A DNA stretch of 17,710 nt from Patescibacteria group bacterium UBA1875 (GCA_002338125.1 DDHN01000013.1:17812-35521); one strand, 5' to 3'. Counted from the stretch's first letter, positions 1-5,492 are shown. Program-made: numbers and translations. The notes: generated by a model from the sequence alone, not told the origin.

Positions 1-90
1 GAGAGGTACCGAAGTGGTCATAACGGGGCGGTCTTGAAAACCGTTAGTCCCGCAAGGGGCACGTGGGTTCGAATCCCACCCTCACCGCCA
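1..90 (+). tRNA. tRNA-Ser (anticodon UGA), 5' end cut by window
   Basis: The cloverleaf is clear. The D stem is CCG/CGG, the anticodon loop CTTGAAA (33-39) carries TGA at 35-37, and a long variable arm (47-60, GTCCC-gcaa-GGGGC) marks a class II tRNA. The T arm is 63-79, the discriminator is G87, and CCA is genome-encoded at 88-90. UGA plus the long variable arm gives serine. The first acceptor base lies just outside the window. The acceptor stem pairs 1-6 with 80-85 except for an A2-A84 mismatch. Confidence 0.95.
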
Positions 91-122
91 ATAAAAAATA
101 GACCATTTGGTCTATTTTTTAT
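91..122. terminator. Bidirectional hairpin terminator
   Basis: This is a perfect inverted repeat, 91-105 against 108-122, with core TAGACCA/TGGTCTA flanked by A6 and T6. In either direction the transcript ends in a U-rich run. It lies between the plus-strand tRNA-Ser and the 3' end of the minus-strand gene ending at 133, so it can serve both. Confidence 0.85.
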
Positions 123-132
123 TGTAAACTAT

Positions 133-663
133 TTAAATACCAATGACTCTCGTTAGTTTGTCTATCAGACTTTCTCCCCTTTTTTCTTGCTCAGGAATTT
201 TTTTCAAAAGATAGCCTCGAAAAATAACTGGATCAATATTTTCAAGGTTGATAGTTAAGGTTGGTAAATATTTCTTGATAAAAGCAATATATAGATTCTT
301 AACATTTTGATTATAAACCATCCAAAAAGAATGCATTTCAGAAAATGGGTAAAACCTATCATCAACATAAACACCCATTGGAGTTAGCTTGTAATTAACG
401 TTATTGGGAGTAACCGAATGGATATACCAAAACATAACCGCTGAAACGATAACCACAATACCAATTATAAACCAATCCTTTTGCCAAGCTGAATAAACTA
501 TAATAGCCAGGATTATAAAAGAGGCGATAAAATACCATTTTAAGGTTTTATCGCTGGATTTAAAGCTAGGCGCTTCCCAGGAAAACAAAATTTTTTCAGA
601 CAATTTTTCGTTCTCGGCCTTGTCATCTAATAGATTAATCTTGTTTTTTCCCCCCCCTGCCAT
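133..663 (-). CDS. Hypothetical two-TM membrane protein
   Basis: This 176-residue protein is not one I can assign to a named family. It has a charged cytoplasmic N-terminus (about 1-40), two adjacent hydrophobic segments (about 43-60 and 65-82) forming a membrane hairpin, and a soluble C-terminal domain of about 90 residues. The C-terminal part, with its aromatic-rich strand PFSEMHSFWMV and basic end, resembles the small PH-like or YcxB-like domains that follow such hairpins, but this is a weak impression. The gene lies 35 nt after comF on the same strand. The ATG at 663 has no Shine-Dalgarno. A TATAAT (675-670) sits exactly 6 nt before it, so its own transcript may be leaderless. Codons 2-5 cross a run of eight C on the plus strand (650-657), a possible slippage or sequencing-error site. 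A function cannot be stated. Confidence 0.8.
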   Translation of the reverse strand: MAGGGKNKINLLDDKAENEKLSEKILFSWEAPSFKSSDKTLKWYFIASFIILAIIVYSAWQKDWFIIGIVVIVSAVMFWYIHSVTPNNVNYKLTPMGVYVDDRFYPFSEMHSFWMVYNQNVKNLYIAFIKKYLPTLTINLENIDPVIFRGYLLKKIPEQEKRGESLIDKLTRVIGI

Positions 664-675
664 ACCCTAATTATA
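664..675 (-). promoter_or_regulatory. -10 element abutting the start codon of the two-TM gene
   Basis: On the minus strand a consensus TATAAT occupies 675-670, followed by TAGGGT and then ATG. Initiation about 7 nt downstream would fall on the start codon itself. No convincing -35 is visible 16-18 nt upstream. Confidence 0.5.
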
Positions 676-698
676 CAATTACTAGAATATAATGCTAG

Positions 699-1382
699 TT
701 ATTCACGAGCCAAAACTGCCCCCCAAACTTGTCTAGCCCCAGCCTTTTTTAAAACCTTAGCTACTTCGTTTAGGGTTGCTCCTGTTGTTAGAACATCATC
801 TATTAAAAGAACTTTTTTATCCTTAATATCCCCAGCAGTAACAACAAAAGAATTTTTTAGATTATAAAGTCTTTCTGTTCTTTTAAGCCCGACCTGGGGC
901 AAAGTATCTTTTGCTTTGATTAGACCCATAAAAAAGGGTTTTTTGAAATATTCAGCAATCACCCTACCCAAAAGTTCTGTCTGATTATAGCCTCGCTCTC
1001 GAAGCCTTTTTTTACTAATTGGAACACTGGTAATAATATCAAATTGAAGATTGTCTTTTTCAATTTTTTCAATAAGAATCTTCGCCAAATATTCTGAAAG
1101 TCCAAAAATATTTCCATATTTCAAAGCCTTGATAGCTAGTTTCAATGGTTGACTCTGATAATAGCCGTAAACAGTAGCTCCATTTAAAGCTTTTTTTTGT
1201 CGACATTTGAGACAAGAGTGGCCCTGGGCTGATATTCGCCTACAAAAAGGGCAAAGAGGCAATTCTATTTTTCTAATCTTGGCCTGACATTGTTGACAAA
1301 AAAAATCACCTATCTTGCCACAGCTTAAACAGGTTTTAGGAAAAATAGTTTCAATAATAATAGCCTTAACTTCTTTCAACAT
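699..1382 (-). CDS. comF: ComF family phosphoribosyltransferase
   Basis: This 227-residue protein has the ComF layout. The N-terminal zinc-ribbon region has four CxxC-type pairs (C18/C21, C29/C32, C44/C47, C57/C60). It is followed by a type I phosphoribosyltransferase fold with the RERGYNQ motif (128-134) and the PRPP-binding loop VLLIDDVLTTGAT (191-203). In competent bacteria ComF is a cytoplasmic factor needed for uptake or handling of transforming DNA, but its precise reaction is not settled. Length is typical. It is divergent from hsp20, with 54 nt between the start codons, and is followed 35 nt later by the two-TM gene. A TAAAAT lies 8 nt before the ATG and no Shine-Dalgarno is visible. 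No other competence gene is in the window. Confidence 0.93.
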   Translation of the reverse strand: MLKEVKAIIIETIFPKTCLSCGKIGDFFCQQCQAKIRKIELPLCPFCRRISAQGHSCLKCRQKKALNGATVYGYYQSQPLKLAIKALKYGNIFGLSEYLAKILIEKIEKDNLQFDIITSVPISKKRLRERGYNQTELLGRVIAEYFKKPFFMGLIKAKDTLPQVGLKRTERLYNLKNSFVVTAGDIKDKKVLLIDDVLTTGATLNEVAKVLKKAGARQVWGAVLARE

Positions 1383-1387
1383 TATAG

Positions 1388-1416
1388 TTGATTTTACATT
1401 ACAAAAGACGTAATAT
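1388..1416 (+). promoter_or_regulatory. Promoter for hsp20
   Basis: TTGATT (1388-1393) and TAATAT (1411-1416) are separated by 17 nt. The predicted start near 1423 leaves a short leader with TAAGGAGG (1425-1432) before the ATG at 1437. No CIRCE-type inverted repeat is seen here, so no specific heat-shock operator can be named. Confidence 0.6.
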
Positions 1417-1436
1417 AAACATAGTAAGGAGGGGAA

Positions 1437-1874
1437 ATGGTAAAAAAAGCGCTTTCGAAACTAGGAAATCAGCTCTCGGAAGAAGAATTTTTTTTGGGAA
1501 GTGATATTGGGACTGTCGGAAATGAGTGGCTTTCAGAGACTGAAACTGCTGGAGAATTAGCAGTAGATGTTTTTGAGACTGCAACTGAAATTGTCCTTAA
1601 AGCCCCGATCGCCGGAGTCTCCCCAGAGGATATCGATATTACGGCTACACCCGACAGGGTTACCATCCGAGGAGAACGGAAAGAAGAAAAAGAAGTCGAA
1701 GATAGCAGCTATATATCCAAAGAGTGTTTTTGGGGAGCTTTTTCAAGGATCGTCACCTTACCCCAAGAAGGAGAAGTAGATAAAGCAAAAGTTTCCTTTA
1801 AAGATGGCATCTTGACTCTCAGAATTCCTAAATCAAAAAAGAATCAATCGGTTAAATTAAAAATAAGCGGATAG
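1437..1874 (+). CDS. Hsp20 / alpha-crystallin small heat-shock protein
   Basis: This 145-residue protein has a short polar N-terminal arm. An alpha-crystallin domain follows from about residue 40 to 137, beginning ELAVDVFETATEIVLKAPIA, with the family signature GAFSR and the late strand motif DGILTLRIPK. Small heat-shock proteins are ATP-independent holdases that form oligomers and keep unfolding cytoplasmic proteins soluble. The C-terminal tail (KSKKNQSVKLKISG) is short. Its only Ile/Val-x-Ile/Val-like element is the KLKI stretch, so oligomer contacts may be reduced. The start is supported by the near-perfect Shine-Dalgarno TAAGGAGG 4 nt upstream. It is a single-gene unit between its own promoter and a hairpin terminator. 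Confidence 0.95.
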   Translation: MVKKALSKLGNQLSEEEFFLGSDIGTVGNEWLSETETAGELAVDVFETATEIVLKAPIAGVSPEDIDITATPDRVTIRGERKEEKEVEDSSYISKECFWGAFSRIVTLPQEGEVDKAKVSFKDGILTLRIPKSKKNQSVKLKISG

Positions 1875-1887
1875 AAACAATATATGT

Positions 1888-1925
1888 AAAGGAGCTCCTC
1901 AACTAACGGAGCTCCTTTGATTTTA
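1888..1925. terminator. Hairpin terminator between convergent hsp20 and the 208-residue gene
   Basis: An 11-bp perfect stem, AAAGGAGCTCC (1888-1898) with GGAGCTCCTTT (1908-1918), has a 9-nt loop followed by a T-rich stretch (GATTTTAT). The right arm and loop contain the last codons of the minus-strand gene ending at 1903, so the two convergent genes share the structure. Confidence 0.8.
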
Positions 1926-2529
1926 TGGATGTGCAATTGAGACCGGCAAGATACTCAGCCGGTGGCTCGATAGTCATCCCATCGATCCTTGAAAGTGCCG
2001 ACATAAAGGCCTCGGATTTCGACTGCATTTCAAGGACTTCGTTGACCACACTCTTTGTGACGGGGATGTTGACTATTGCCCCCAAATGATAGAAGGGCCT
2101 TCCCTTATCATCAGGGTTAAGCTCGAGAGCTCTTGCAAAAGTGATTAGGTAACCCTCATTCGCATAGCTTCTCCTTTTTAAAGGGAGCAGAACATGAGTA
2201 ACCAGCCCTACATTCTTGCCAAGATACCGACCTAGCCCGGCATGATCAGAGATTGCCTCCATGATCCTAATGTGCAGCGTACCACCAAAATAGCGAACAA
2301 TATCGGCTGTGTCCAAAACCTCAAGGCTCTCATCGGCTGCATACCATTTGAGACGCTGAAAGACGCTCATCAGCCAATTACCCTCACCATCAGTCCCAAT
2401 CTCTGAAAGGGCTACCTGGGAACGAGCTCCAGCAAGTCGATGGAAGGCTTCAAAACAACCACTTGTACCGCAAGTTACAATCATACTCCCTAGGACTTTT
2501 GCGGCCCTAGGAGTAATACTAGGTTCCAT
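1903..2529 (-). CDS. Unrecognised 208-residue protein, last gene of the kinase-HypC operon
   Basis: I do not recognise this protein. It has no signal peptide or TM segment, so it is probably cytoplasmic. It has two early cysteines in TCGTSGCF (about residues 20-25, with a third near the C-terminus) and a middle stretch SDHAGLGRYLGKNVGLVTH rich in Gly/His. Near the C-terminus is GRPFYHLGAIVNIPVTK. I prefer ATG 2529 to GTG 2538: the sequence GGGAGGTGAGGA just before ATG 2529 is an excellent Shine-Dalgarno at 6-nt spacing, and GTG 2538 lies inside it. That Shine-Dalgarno also holds the hypC stop codon, so translation is tightly coupled. Sampled 60-base lines here are about 47-52% G+C, against about 25% in dnaN, though close to VirB4. 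Coupling to HypC suggests a shared job, but no function is inferred. Confidence 0.8.
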   Translation of the reverse strand: MEPSITPRAAKVLGSMIVTCGTSGCFEAFHRLAGARSQVALSEIGTDGEGNWLMSVFQRLKWYAADESLEVLDTADIVRYFGGTLHIRIMEAISDHAGLGRYLGKNVGLVTHVLLPLKRRSYANEGYLITFARALELNPDDKGRPFYHLGAIVNIPVTKSVVNEVLEMQSKSEAFMSALSRIDGMTIEPPAEYLAGLNCTSIKSKELR

Positions 2530-2534
2530 TCCTC

Positions 2535-2759
2535 TCACCTCCCGCTTGTCGCTTTGGTTTTAGAAATCAGTTCCAGTATATCAAATGCCTCATTTTCAGG
2601 AAGAATATTTATTGCCAACTCTCCATGAGCAAGCACCCAGTCCCCAACTTTGGCTCTTGGGATAAGCTGAAGAGAAACGTTAAAATCTTTGCCACCATGT
2701 TCAACAACGGCTTTTCCGTCTTTTATCACCTTTATCTTCATCGGAGTTGCAATACACAT
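2535..2759 (-). CDS. HypC/HybG/HupF family small chaperone-like protein
   Basis: The 74-residue sequence begins MCIATP, the family hallmark. The N-terminal Cys2 of HypC binds HypD and the Fe(CN)2CO fragment during [NiFe]-hydrogenase maturation. The rest follows the small beta-barrel pattern (IKVIKDGKAVVEHGG, then VGDWVLAHGELAINILPENEA with the family's GD/W/VL/HxG/A positions and an acidic helix end). Length is typical of HypC (75-90). No hypD, hypE, hypF or hydrogenase gene is in the window, so hydrogenase maturation is not established here, and a repurposed role is possible. The ATG shares its A with the TGA stop of the upstream kinase (TGATG). Its own stop lies in the Shine-Dalgarno of the downstream gene. 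The middle gene of the operon is therefore coupled on both sides. Confidence 0.85.
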   Translation of the reverse strand: MCIATPMKIKVIKDGKAVVEHGGKDFNVSLQLIPRAKVGDWVLAHGELAINILPENEAFDILELISKTKATSGR

Positions 2760-3319
2760 CAGGTAATCAGCTCTTTTACTAAATTTTCAACTTTGTTATT
2801 TAATTCTTCTATAGTCCCAATATTTTCAATTTTAAAGTCAGCCATTTCCATTACCCCGTCTATATTTTGGGCATTGGGATCGGCATTTTTTTTCTCAAAT
2901 TCTTCTTGAGACTTAAATTTTTCAAAACTGACTTCGTCTCCCACTCTGTTTCTTCCGGCTATTCGCTCGTAACGCATTTCTATTGGGGCATCACAGGATA
3001 TTAAGAGGCCACCGGCATCTTTGACAGCCTTGGCTTCGGCTATAGCCCTAATACCGGATACAATAATTCTCTCTAGCGGTTTTTCGATTGCTCTTCTGGC
3101 TAAAACATCCGGTCCGTTATCTATCCTCATTTGATTGGCTACTTTTTGCATCAGATCTCGTTCCGGAGCACCGAGATTATTTTCACGGATATAGTCACGG
3201 ACCATATCCCCAGTAGAGATATTTGAAAAATCATATTTTTTTACCAAGTAATCTGCAATGGTATCTTTACCGCTTGATTGTGTCCCGACTATTCCTATTA
3301 TAATTTTGTTGTTTTGCAT
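2759..3319 (-). CDS. P-loop nucleotide kinase-like protein (UPF0200 / dephospho-CoA kinase-like)
   Basis: This 186-residue P-loop protein has Walker A GTQSSGKDT at 12-20 and the NMP-kinase-like pattern STGDMVRDY at about 35-43. A GPDVLARR segment comes next. Then come the strand-plus-motif VSGIRAIAEAKAV and the Arg-rich lid-like stretch RYERIAGRNRVGDE. The order GDMVR - GPD.LARR - GIR - RYERI..R.R matches the archaeal UPF0200 family and its relatives among dephospho-CoA and adenylate kinases better than true CoaE. The phosphate acceptor is unknown. It would act in the cytosol. This is the first gene of the operon with HypC and the 208-residue protein. The ATG at 3319 has no Shine-Dalgarno, and a TAAAAT lies exactly 6 nt upstream, so the operon mRNA may be leaderless. 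Confidence 0.85.
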   Translation of the reverse strand: MQNNKIIIGIVGTQSSGKDTIADYLVKKYDFSNISTGDMVRDYIRENNLGAPERDLMQKVANQMRIDNGPDVLARRAIEKPLERIIVSGIRAIAEAKAVKDAGGLLISCDAPIEMRYERIAGRNRVGDEVSFEKFKSQEEFEKKNADPNAQNIDGVMEMADFKIENIGTIEELNNKVENLVKELIT

Positions 3320-3355
3320 ATATCTATTTTAAAGCTAAATTAAAAAAATAGCCAA
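3320..3355 (-). promoter_or_regulatory. Promoter of the kinase-HypC operon, leaderless geometry
   Basis: On the minus strand TTGGCT (3355-3350), an 18-nt spacer and TAAAAT (3331-3326) are followed by AGATAT and ATG (3319). The predicted start site falls on or next to the ATG. The -35 lies inside the terminator hairpin of the upstream tRNA. Confidence 0.55.
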
Positions 3356-3371
3356 GGATTAAAGCTATTTT
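3342..3371 (-). terminator. Terminator of the CAU tRNA
   Basis: Reading the minus strand, AAATAGC (3370-3364) pairs with GCTATTT (3352-3346) across an 11-nt loop, and the T run continues to 3342. It begins directly after the tRNA CCA end, the usual place for a rho-independent terminator. Confidence 0.65.
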
Positions 3372-3446
3372 GGTGGGCCCGGTTGGATTCGAACCAACGA
3401 CCAATCGGTTATGAGCCGACTGCTCTAACCACTGAGCTACGGGCCC
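3371..3446 (-). tRNA. tRNA with CAU anticodon, probably tRNA-Ile2 (could be elongator Met)
   Basis: The 76-nt cloverleaf on the minus strand has acceptor stem GGGCCCG/CGGGCCC, discriminator A and encoded CCA (3373-3371). The D arm is GCTCAGTGGTTAGAGC, the anticodon loop CTCATAA carries CAT, and the T loop is TTCGAAT. It lacks initiator features. The GGGCC acceptor start and D arm resemble isoleucine tRNAs, which favours an Ile2 tRNA whose C34 is changed to lysidine by TilS, but elongator Met cannot be excluded from sequence alone. Confidence 0.93.
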
Positions 3447-3472
3447 ATGTAATATTATTAAGGTGCCGCTTG

Positions 3473-3501
3473 ATTCTACCTCAGAATATATAATTTTTCA
3501 A
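3473..3501 (-). promoter_or_regulatory. Promoter of the CAU tRNA
   Basis: On the minus strand TTGAAA (3501-3496), a 17-nt spacer and TAGAAT (3478-3473) lie between the khpB stop and the tRNA, predicting a start about 20 nt before the mature tRNA. The -35 is only 1 nt past the khpB stop codon. Confidence 0.5.
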
Positions 3502-3502
3502 T

Positions 3503-3970
3503 CTATTTCTCTACTAATATGTGCCTGTCTTTGCCTTCCCCTTCGCTTTCTGATTTAAACCCTTGGTCAGCAATATATGAGTGGGCGATCCTTCTTTCAA
3601 AAGAAGTCATTGGTGGAAGTTCGGCTTTTCCTTTCTTTTTTGCCTCATCAATTGCTTTTTGAGCCATTTTTTGAATCCTTCTCTCCTTTCCGGCAACATA
3701 TCCGGCAACATCAACCATTACTACCACCGAATCCGAGACTTGCTTCCTTATCATAGCTGAAAGCAAATGTCTGAGAGCCCTGAGGTTGTCTCCGTGATAG
3801 CCTATTAGTAAAGGAGAATCCTTGCCCTCTATCTCTATTTTTAAATATTCTTCAATAGCAAAAACATTGGCTTTTGCTGAAGCTGAAAGACTATCGATAA
3901 AACTATTTACTATTTCTTTGGCTTTTTTTACTTCGCTTTCTTTCACTTTTTTCCTCCAAAGTTTCGACAT
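3503..3970 (-). CDS. khpB: KhpB/Jag-like RNA-binding protein (KH + R3H)
   Basis: This 155-residue protein has a KH-type domain (about 35-95) with the GxxG loop GYHG at 57-60 in the context LLIGYHGDNLRALRHLLSAM. A C-terminal R3H domain carries ERRIAH (R126 and H130 of the RxxxH motif). Known KhpB/Jag proteins bind RNA, often with KhpA, and influence cell division and envelope genes. Gram-positive homologues are usually over 200 residues because of an extra N-terminal Jag_N domain. Here that domain is absent and the first 15 residues are simply basic. The start at 3970 lies 68 nt inside the end of yidC in another frame. No later Met is upstream of the KH motif, so the overlap appears real. It is the last gene of the rpmH operon. 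Confidence 0.9.
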   Translation of the reverse strand: MSKLWRKKVKESEVKKAKEIVNSFIDSLSASAKANVFAIEEYLKIEIEGKDSPLLIGYHGDNLRALRHLLSAMIRKQVSDSVVVMVDVAGYVAGKERRIQKMAQKAIDEAKKKGKAELPPMTSFERRIAHSYIADQGFKSESEGEGKDRHILVEK

Positions 3971-4691
3971 CTCGATGGATTATTAAGTACTGCTGGATAA
4001 TCGCAAAAAGAGTTGTTGTTGACCAGTAAACAGGAAGAGCGGCCGGTAAACGAACTGCGATAACGACCGTAAGAATCGGAAAAAGATAGGTCATCTGTGT
4101 CGCCATATTTGTTTTGTCCCCTTCTTGTTTTTTAGGGGCCAACATCTTTGATTGGACAAATTGTAAAGCACCGGCAACAACACCTATGATAACGTTGGGT
4201 TGAGCCAAATCAACCAACCCAAAAGAGACTGTGTTTACAGCTTCAACAGAGCCTATGAATGACTTAACAAAGCCAAAATCCTTTACCCAGGGGTAAATTT
4301 GGTTTAGGATTCCTCCATCACCAAAAGTAAGAAAGGCAGAATCTTGAAATTTTAGAAAAACATAAAAAAGACCAATTAGAAAAGGGAATTGTAACAATGT
4401 TGGTAGACAAGAACCAAAAGGATTAATCTCTTTTTCTTTATAAAGCTCCATTGTTTTAGCTTGAAAAACCTTAGGATCATCTTTATACTTCTCTTTTAGC
4501 CTATTTATCTCCGGCTGAATCTCGGTTAAAGCCTTTTGGGAATGTAGCTGTTTTTTTGCTAAAGGATAGAGAGCAAAACGAACAACTAAGGTTAAAGCAA
4601 TCACAGCCAAACCAAAGTCATGACCGGGAATAGCCGTATAGAGTAGGAAAAGAGCATTTAATAATGGTTTTACAATAATTGCTTCAAACAT
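3903..4691 (-). CDS. yidC: YidC/Oxa1 membrane protein insertase
   Basis: This 262-residue inner-membrane insertase helps small and multi-spanning proteins enter and fold in the membrane, alone or with SecYEG. It has the short Gram-positive-like layout without the large periplasmic domain. The first core TM carries the conserved positive residue (R38 in LTLVVRFALYPL). A charged cytoplasmic coiled hairpin follows (about 46-90, QKALTEIQPEINRLKEKY), then the NPFGSCLPTLLQFPFLIGLFY segment and further TMs to about residue 240. The tail EEKSERKRSKKSQRNSK is strongly basic, as expected for ribosome contact. GAGGT in the end of yidD serves as Shine-Dalgarno, and only 1 nt separates the yidD stop and the yidC start. 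There is no lipobox at the N-terminus. The last 68 nt also encode the start of khpB. Confidence 0.96.
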   Translation of the reverse strand: MFEAIIVKPLLNALFLLYTAIPGHDFGLAVIALTLVVRFALYPLAKKQLHSQKALTEIQPEINRLKEKYKDDPKVFQAKTMELYKEKEINPFGSCLPTLLQFPFLIGLFYVFLKFQDSAFLTFGDGGILNQIYPWVKDFGFVKSFIGSVEAVNTVSFGLVDLAQPNVIIGVVAGALQFVQSKMLAPKKQEGDKTNMATQMTYLFPILTVVIAVRLPAALPVYWSTTTLFAIIQQYLIIHRDVETLEEKSERKRSKKSQRNSK

Positions 4692-4692
4692 A

Positions 4693-4920
4693 TTACCTCA
4701 CTGGATCGTGCCCGCCCCGAGAAAAGGGATTACAACGAAGAATTCTCCAAGCCCCTTTGGCAAAGCCCTTAATTACACCGTATTTATCTATCGCTTGATA
4801 GGTATATTCCGAACAAGTTGGAAAATACCTACAAACCTTTTGACCATTCGAAAAATAGCCATGATCAGGCGAGATCGTTTTCTGGTATATCTTTATTAGA
4901 TTTAAAGCTATTTTTTTCAT
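4693..4920 (-). CDS. yidD: YidD membrane protein insertion efficiency factor
   Basis: This 75-residue protein matches the YidD family along its length. It has the amphipathic N-terminus IALNLIKIYQKTISPDHG and the central CRYFPTCSEYTYQAIDKYG with conserved cysteines C30 and C36. It ends in ILRCNPFSRGGHDPVR (C63). YidD is a small membrane-associated protein thought to help YidC-dependent insertion. It sits in the canonical rnpA-yidD-yidC order. Its start lies 56 nt inside the 3' end of rnpA in another frame, and a TAGGT about 4 nt before the ATG is a modest Shine-Dalgarno. Confidence 0.95.
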   Translation of the reverse strand: MKKIALNLIKIYQKTISPDHGYFSNGQKVCRYFPTCSEYTYQAIDKYGVIKGFAKGAWRILRCNPFSRGGHDPVR

Positions 4921-5254
4921 TTGTACCTACTTTCCCGAAAAGACCTGCAAGTTCTTTCTGAAAATCAGCCACACTTGCGCTCTCTGCTTCCTTCTTAATA
5001 TTTACAATAATATCATAACCCGTCGGGAGGCTGTCGTAAAGAGCGTGAACTGCTTCCCTGGTTTTCCTTTTTAACTTATTGCGGCCAACGGCTTTTTTAG
5101 AAATTTTTTTCGTAATTACAACCCCTACTCTTGAGATTTGAAGCCTATTTTCAAGTATATTGATACTTAACAATCGACCCGAAAAAAAGGATCCCTTAGA
5201 ATAGACCCTTTTAAAATCTCGCGTATCTCTTAATCTTTTCTCTTTGGGCAGCAT
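4865..5254 (-). CDS. rnpA: Ribonuclease P protein component
   Basis: This 129-residue protein is the basic subunit that joins the RNase P RNA to mature tRNA 5' ends. The N-terminal RLRDTRDFKRVYSKG matches the family start. The hallmark basic helix GRNKLKRKTREAV (57-69, the RNR motif) is intact, followed by the strand YDIIVNIKKEA. The last 20 or so residues (TNEKNSFKSNKDIPENDLA) are acidic and low in family similarity. They coincide with the 56-nt overlap with yidD. The ATG lies 6 nt after the rpmH stop, without a visible Shine-Dalgarno, so it may depend on coupling to rpmH. The RNase P RNA gene itself is not in the window. Confidence 0.95.
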   Translation of the reverse strand: MLPKEKRLRDTRDFKRVYSKGSFFSGRLLSINILENRLQISRVGVVITKKISKKAVGRNKLKRKTREAVHALYDSLPTGYDIIVNIKKEAESASVADFQKELAGLFGKVGTNEKNSFKSNKDIPENDLA

Positions 5255-5260
5255 CTTTAA

Positions 5261-5404
5261 TTACGAAGCGTTTTTTGTTAAATTTTTTCGCCCTTTTTCG
5301 CGTCTTCGAGCGAGAACGTTTCTTCCACCTTTACTACTCATTCTTTTCATAAAGCCGTGTCGTTTCTTCGCCTGCTTTTTTTTAGGTTGATATGTTCTTT
5401 TCAT
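5261..5404 (-). CDS. rpmH: 50S ribosomal protein L34
   Basis: This short gene encodes 47 residues beginning MKRTYQPKKKQAKKRHGF and ending with RREKGRKNLTKNAS. That is the highly basic L34 pattern (KRTYQP start, HGF-xxR-M box, R-rich helix). L34 is a structural protein of the large ribosomal subunit. It is the first gene of the rpmH-rnpA-yidD-yidC-khpB operon and is divergent from dnaA, the standard bacterial origin-region order. An in-frame upstream ATG at 5413 would add three residues (MFY), but L34 proteins start at MKRT. No Shine-Dalgarno precedes either. The promoter geometry predicts a leader of about 3 nt. Confidence 0.96.
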   Translation of the reverse strand: MKRTYQPKKKQAKKRHGFMKRMSSKGGRNVLARRREKGRKNLTKNAS

Positions 5405-5413
5405 GTAAAACAT

Positions 5414-5442
5414 ATTTTACTTTCTTTAAAGCCAAAAATCAA
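5414..5442 (-). promoter_or_regulatory. rpmH operon promoter
   Basis: On the minus strand TTGATT (5442-5437), a 17-nt spacer and TAAAAT (5419-5414) give a predicted start near 5407, about 3 nt before the rpmH ATG at 5404. The -35 matches that proposed for hsp20. This is a strong promoter with almost no leader. Confidence 0.6.
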
Positions 5443-5492
5443 CCCCTAATAAGTTTAACTAATAACTTTTTAGCCTTATTTTGTTCTTAAAC

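Noticed and set aside
1399..1666. Minus-strand open frames across hsp20
   Set aside because: They lie antisense to a well-supported gene, have no recognisable domain and show shadow-like composition.
2530..2538. GTG 2538 as start of the 208-residue protein
   Set aside because: This GTG lies within the Shine-Dalgarno that serves ATG 2529.
2535..2761. TGA recoding (code 25) as in some Patescibacteria
   Set aside because: TGA ends the kinase and hypC exactly at coupled starts of the next genes, and also ends the transglycosylase at 11745. Standard stops give normal-length proteins.
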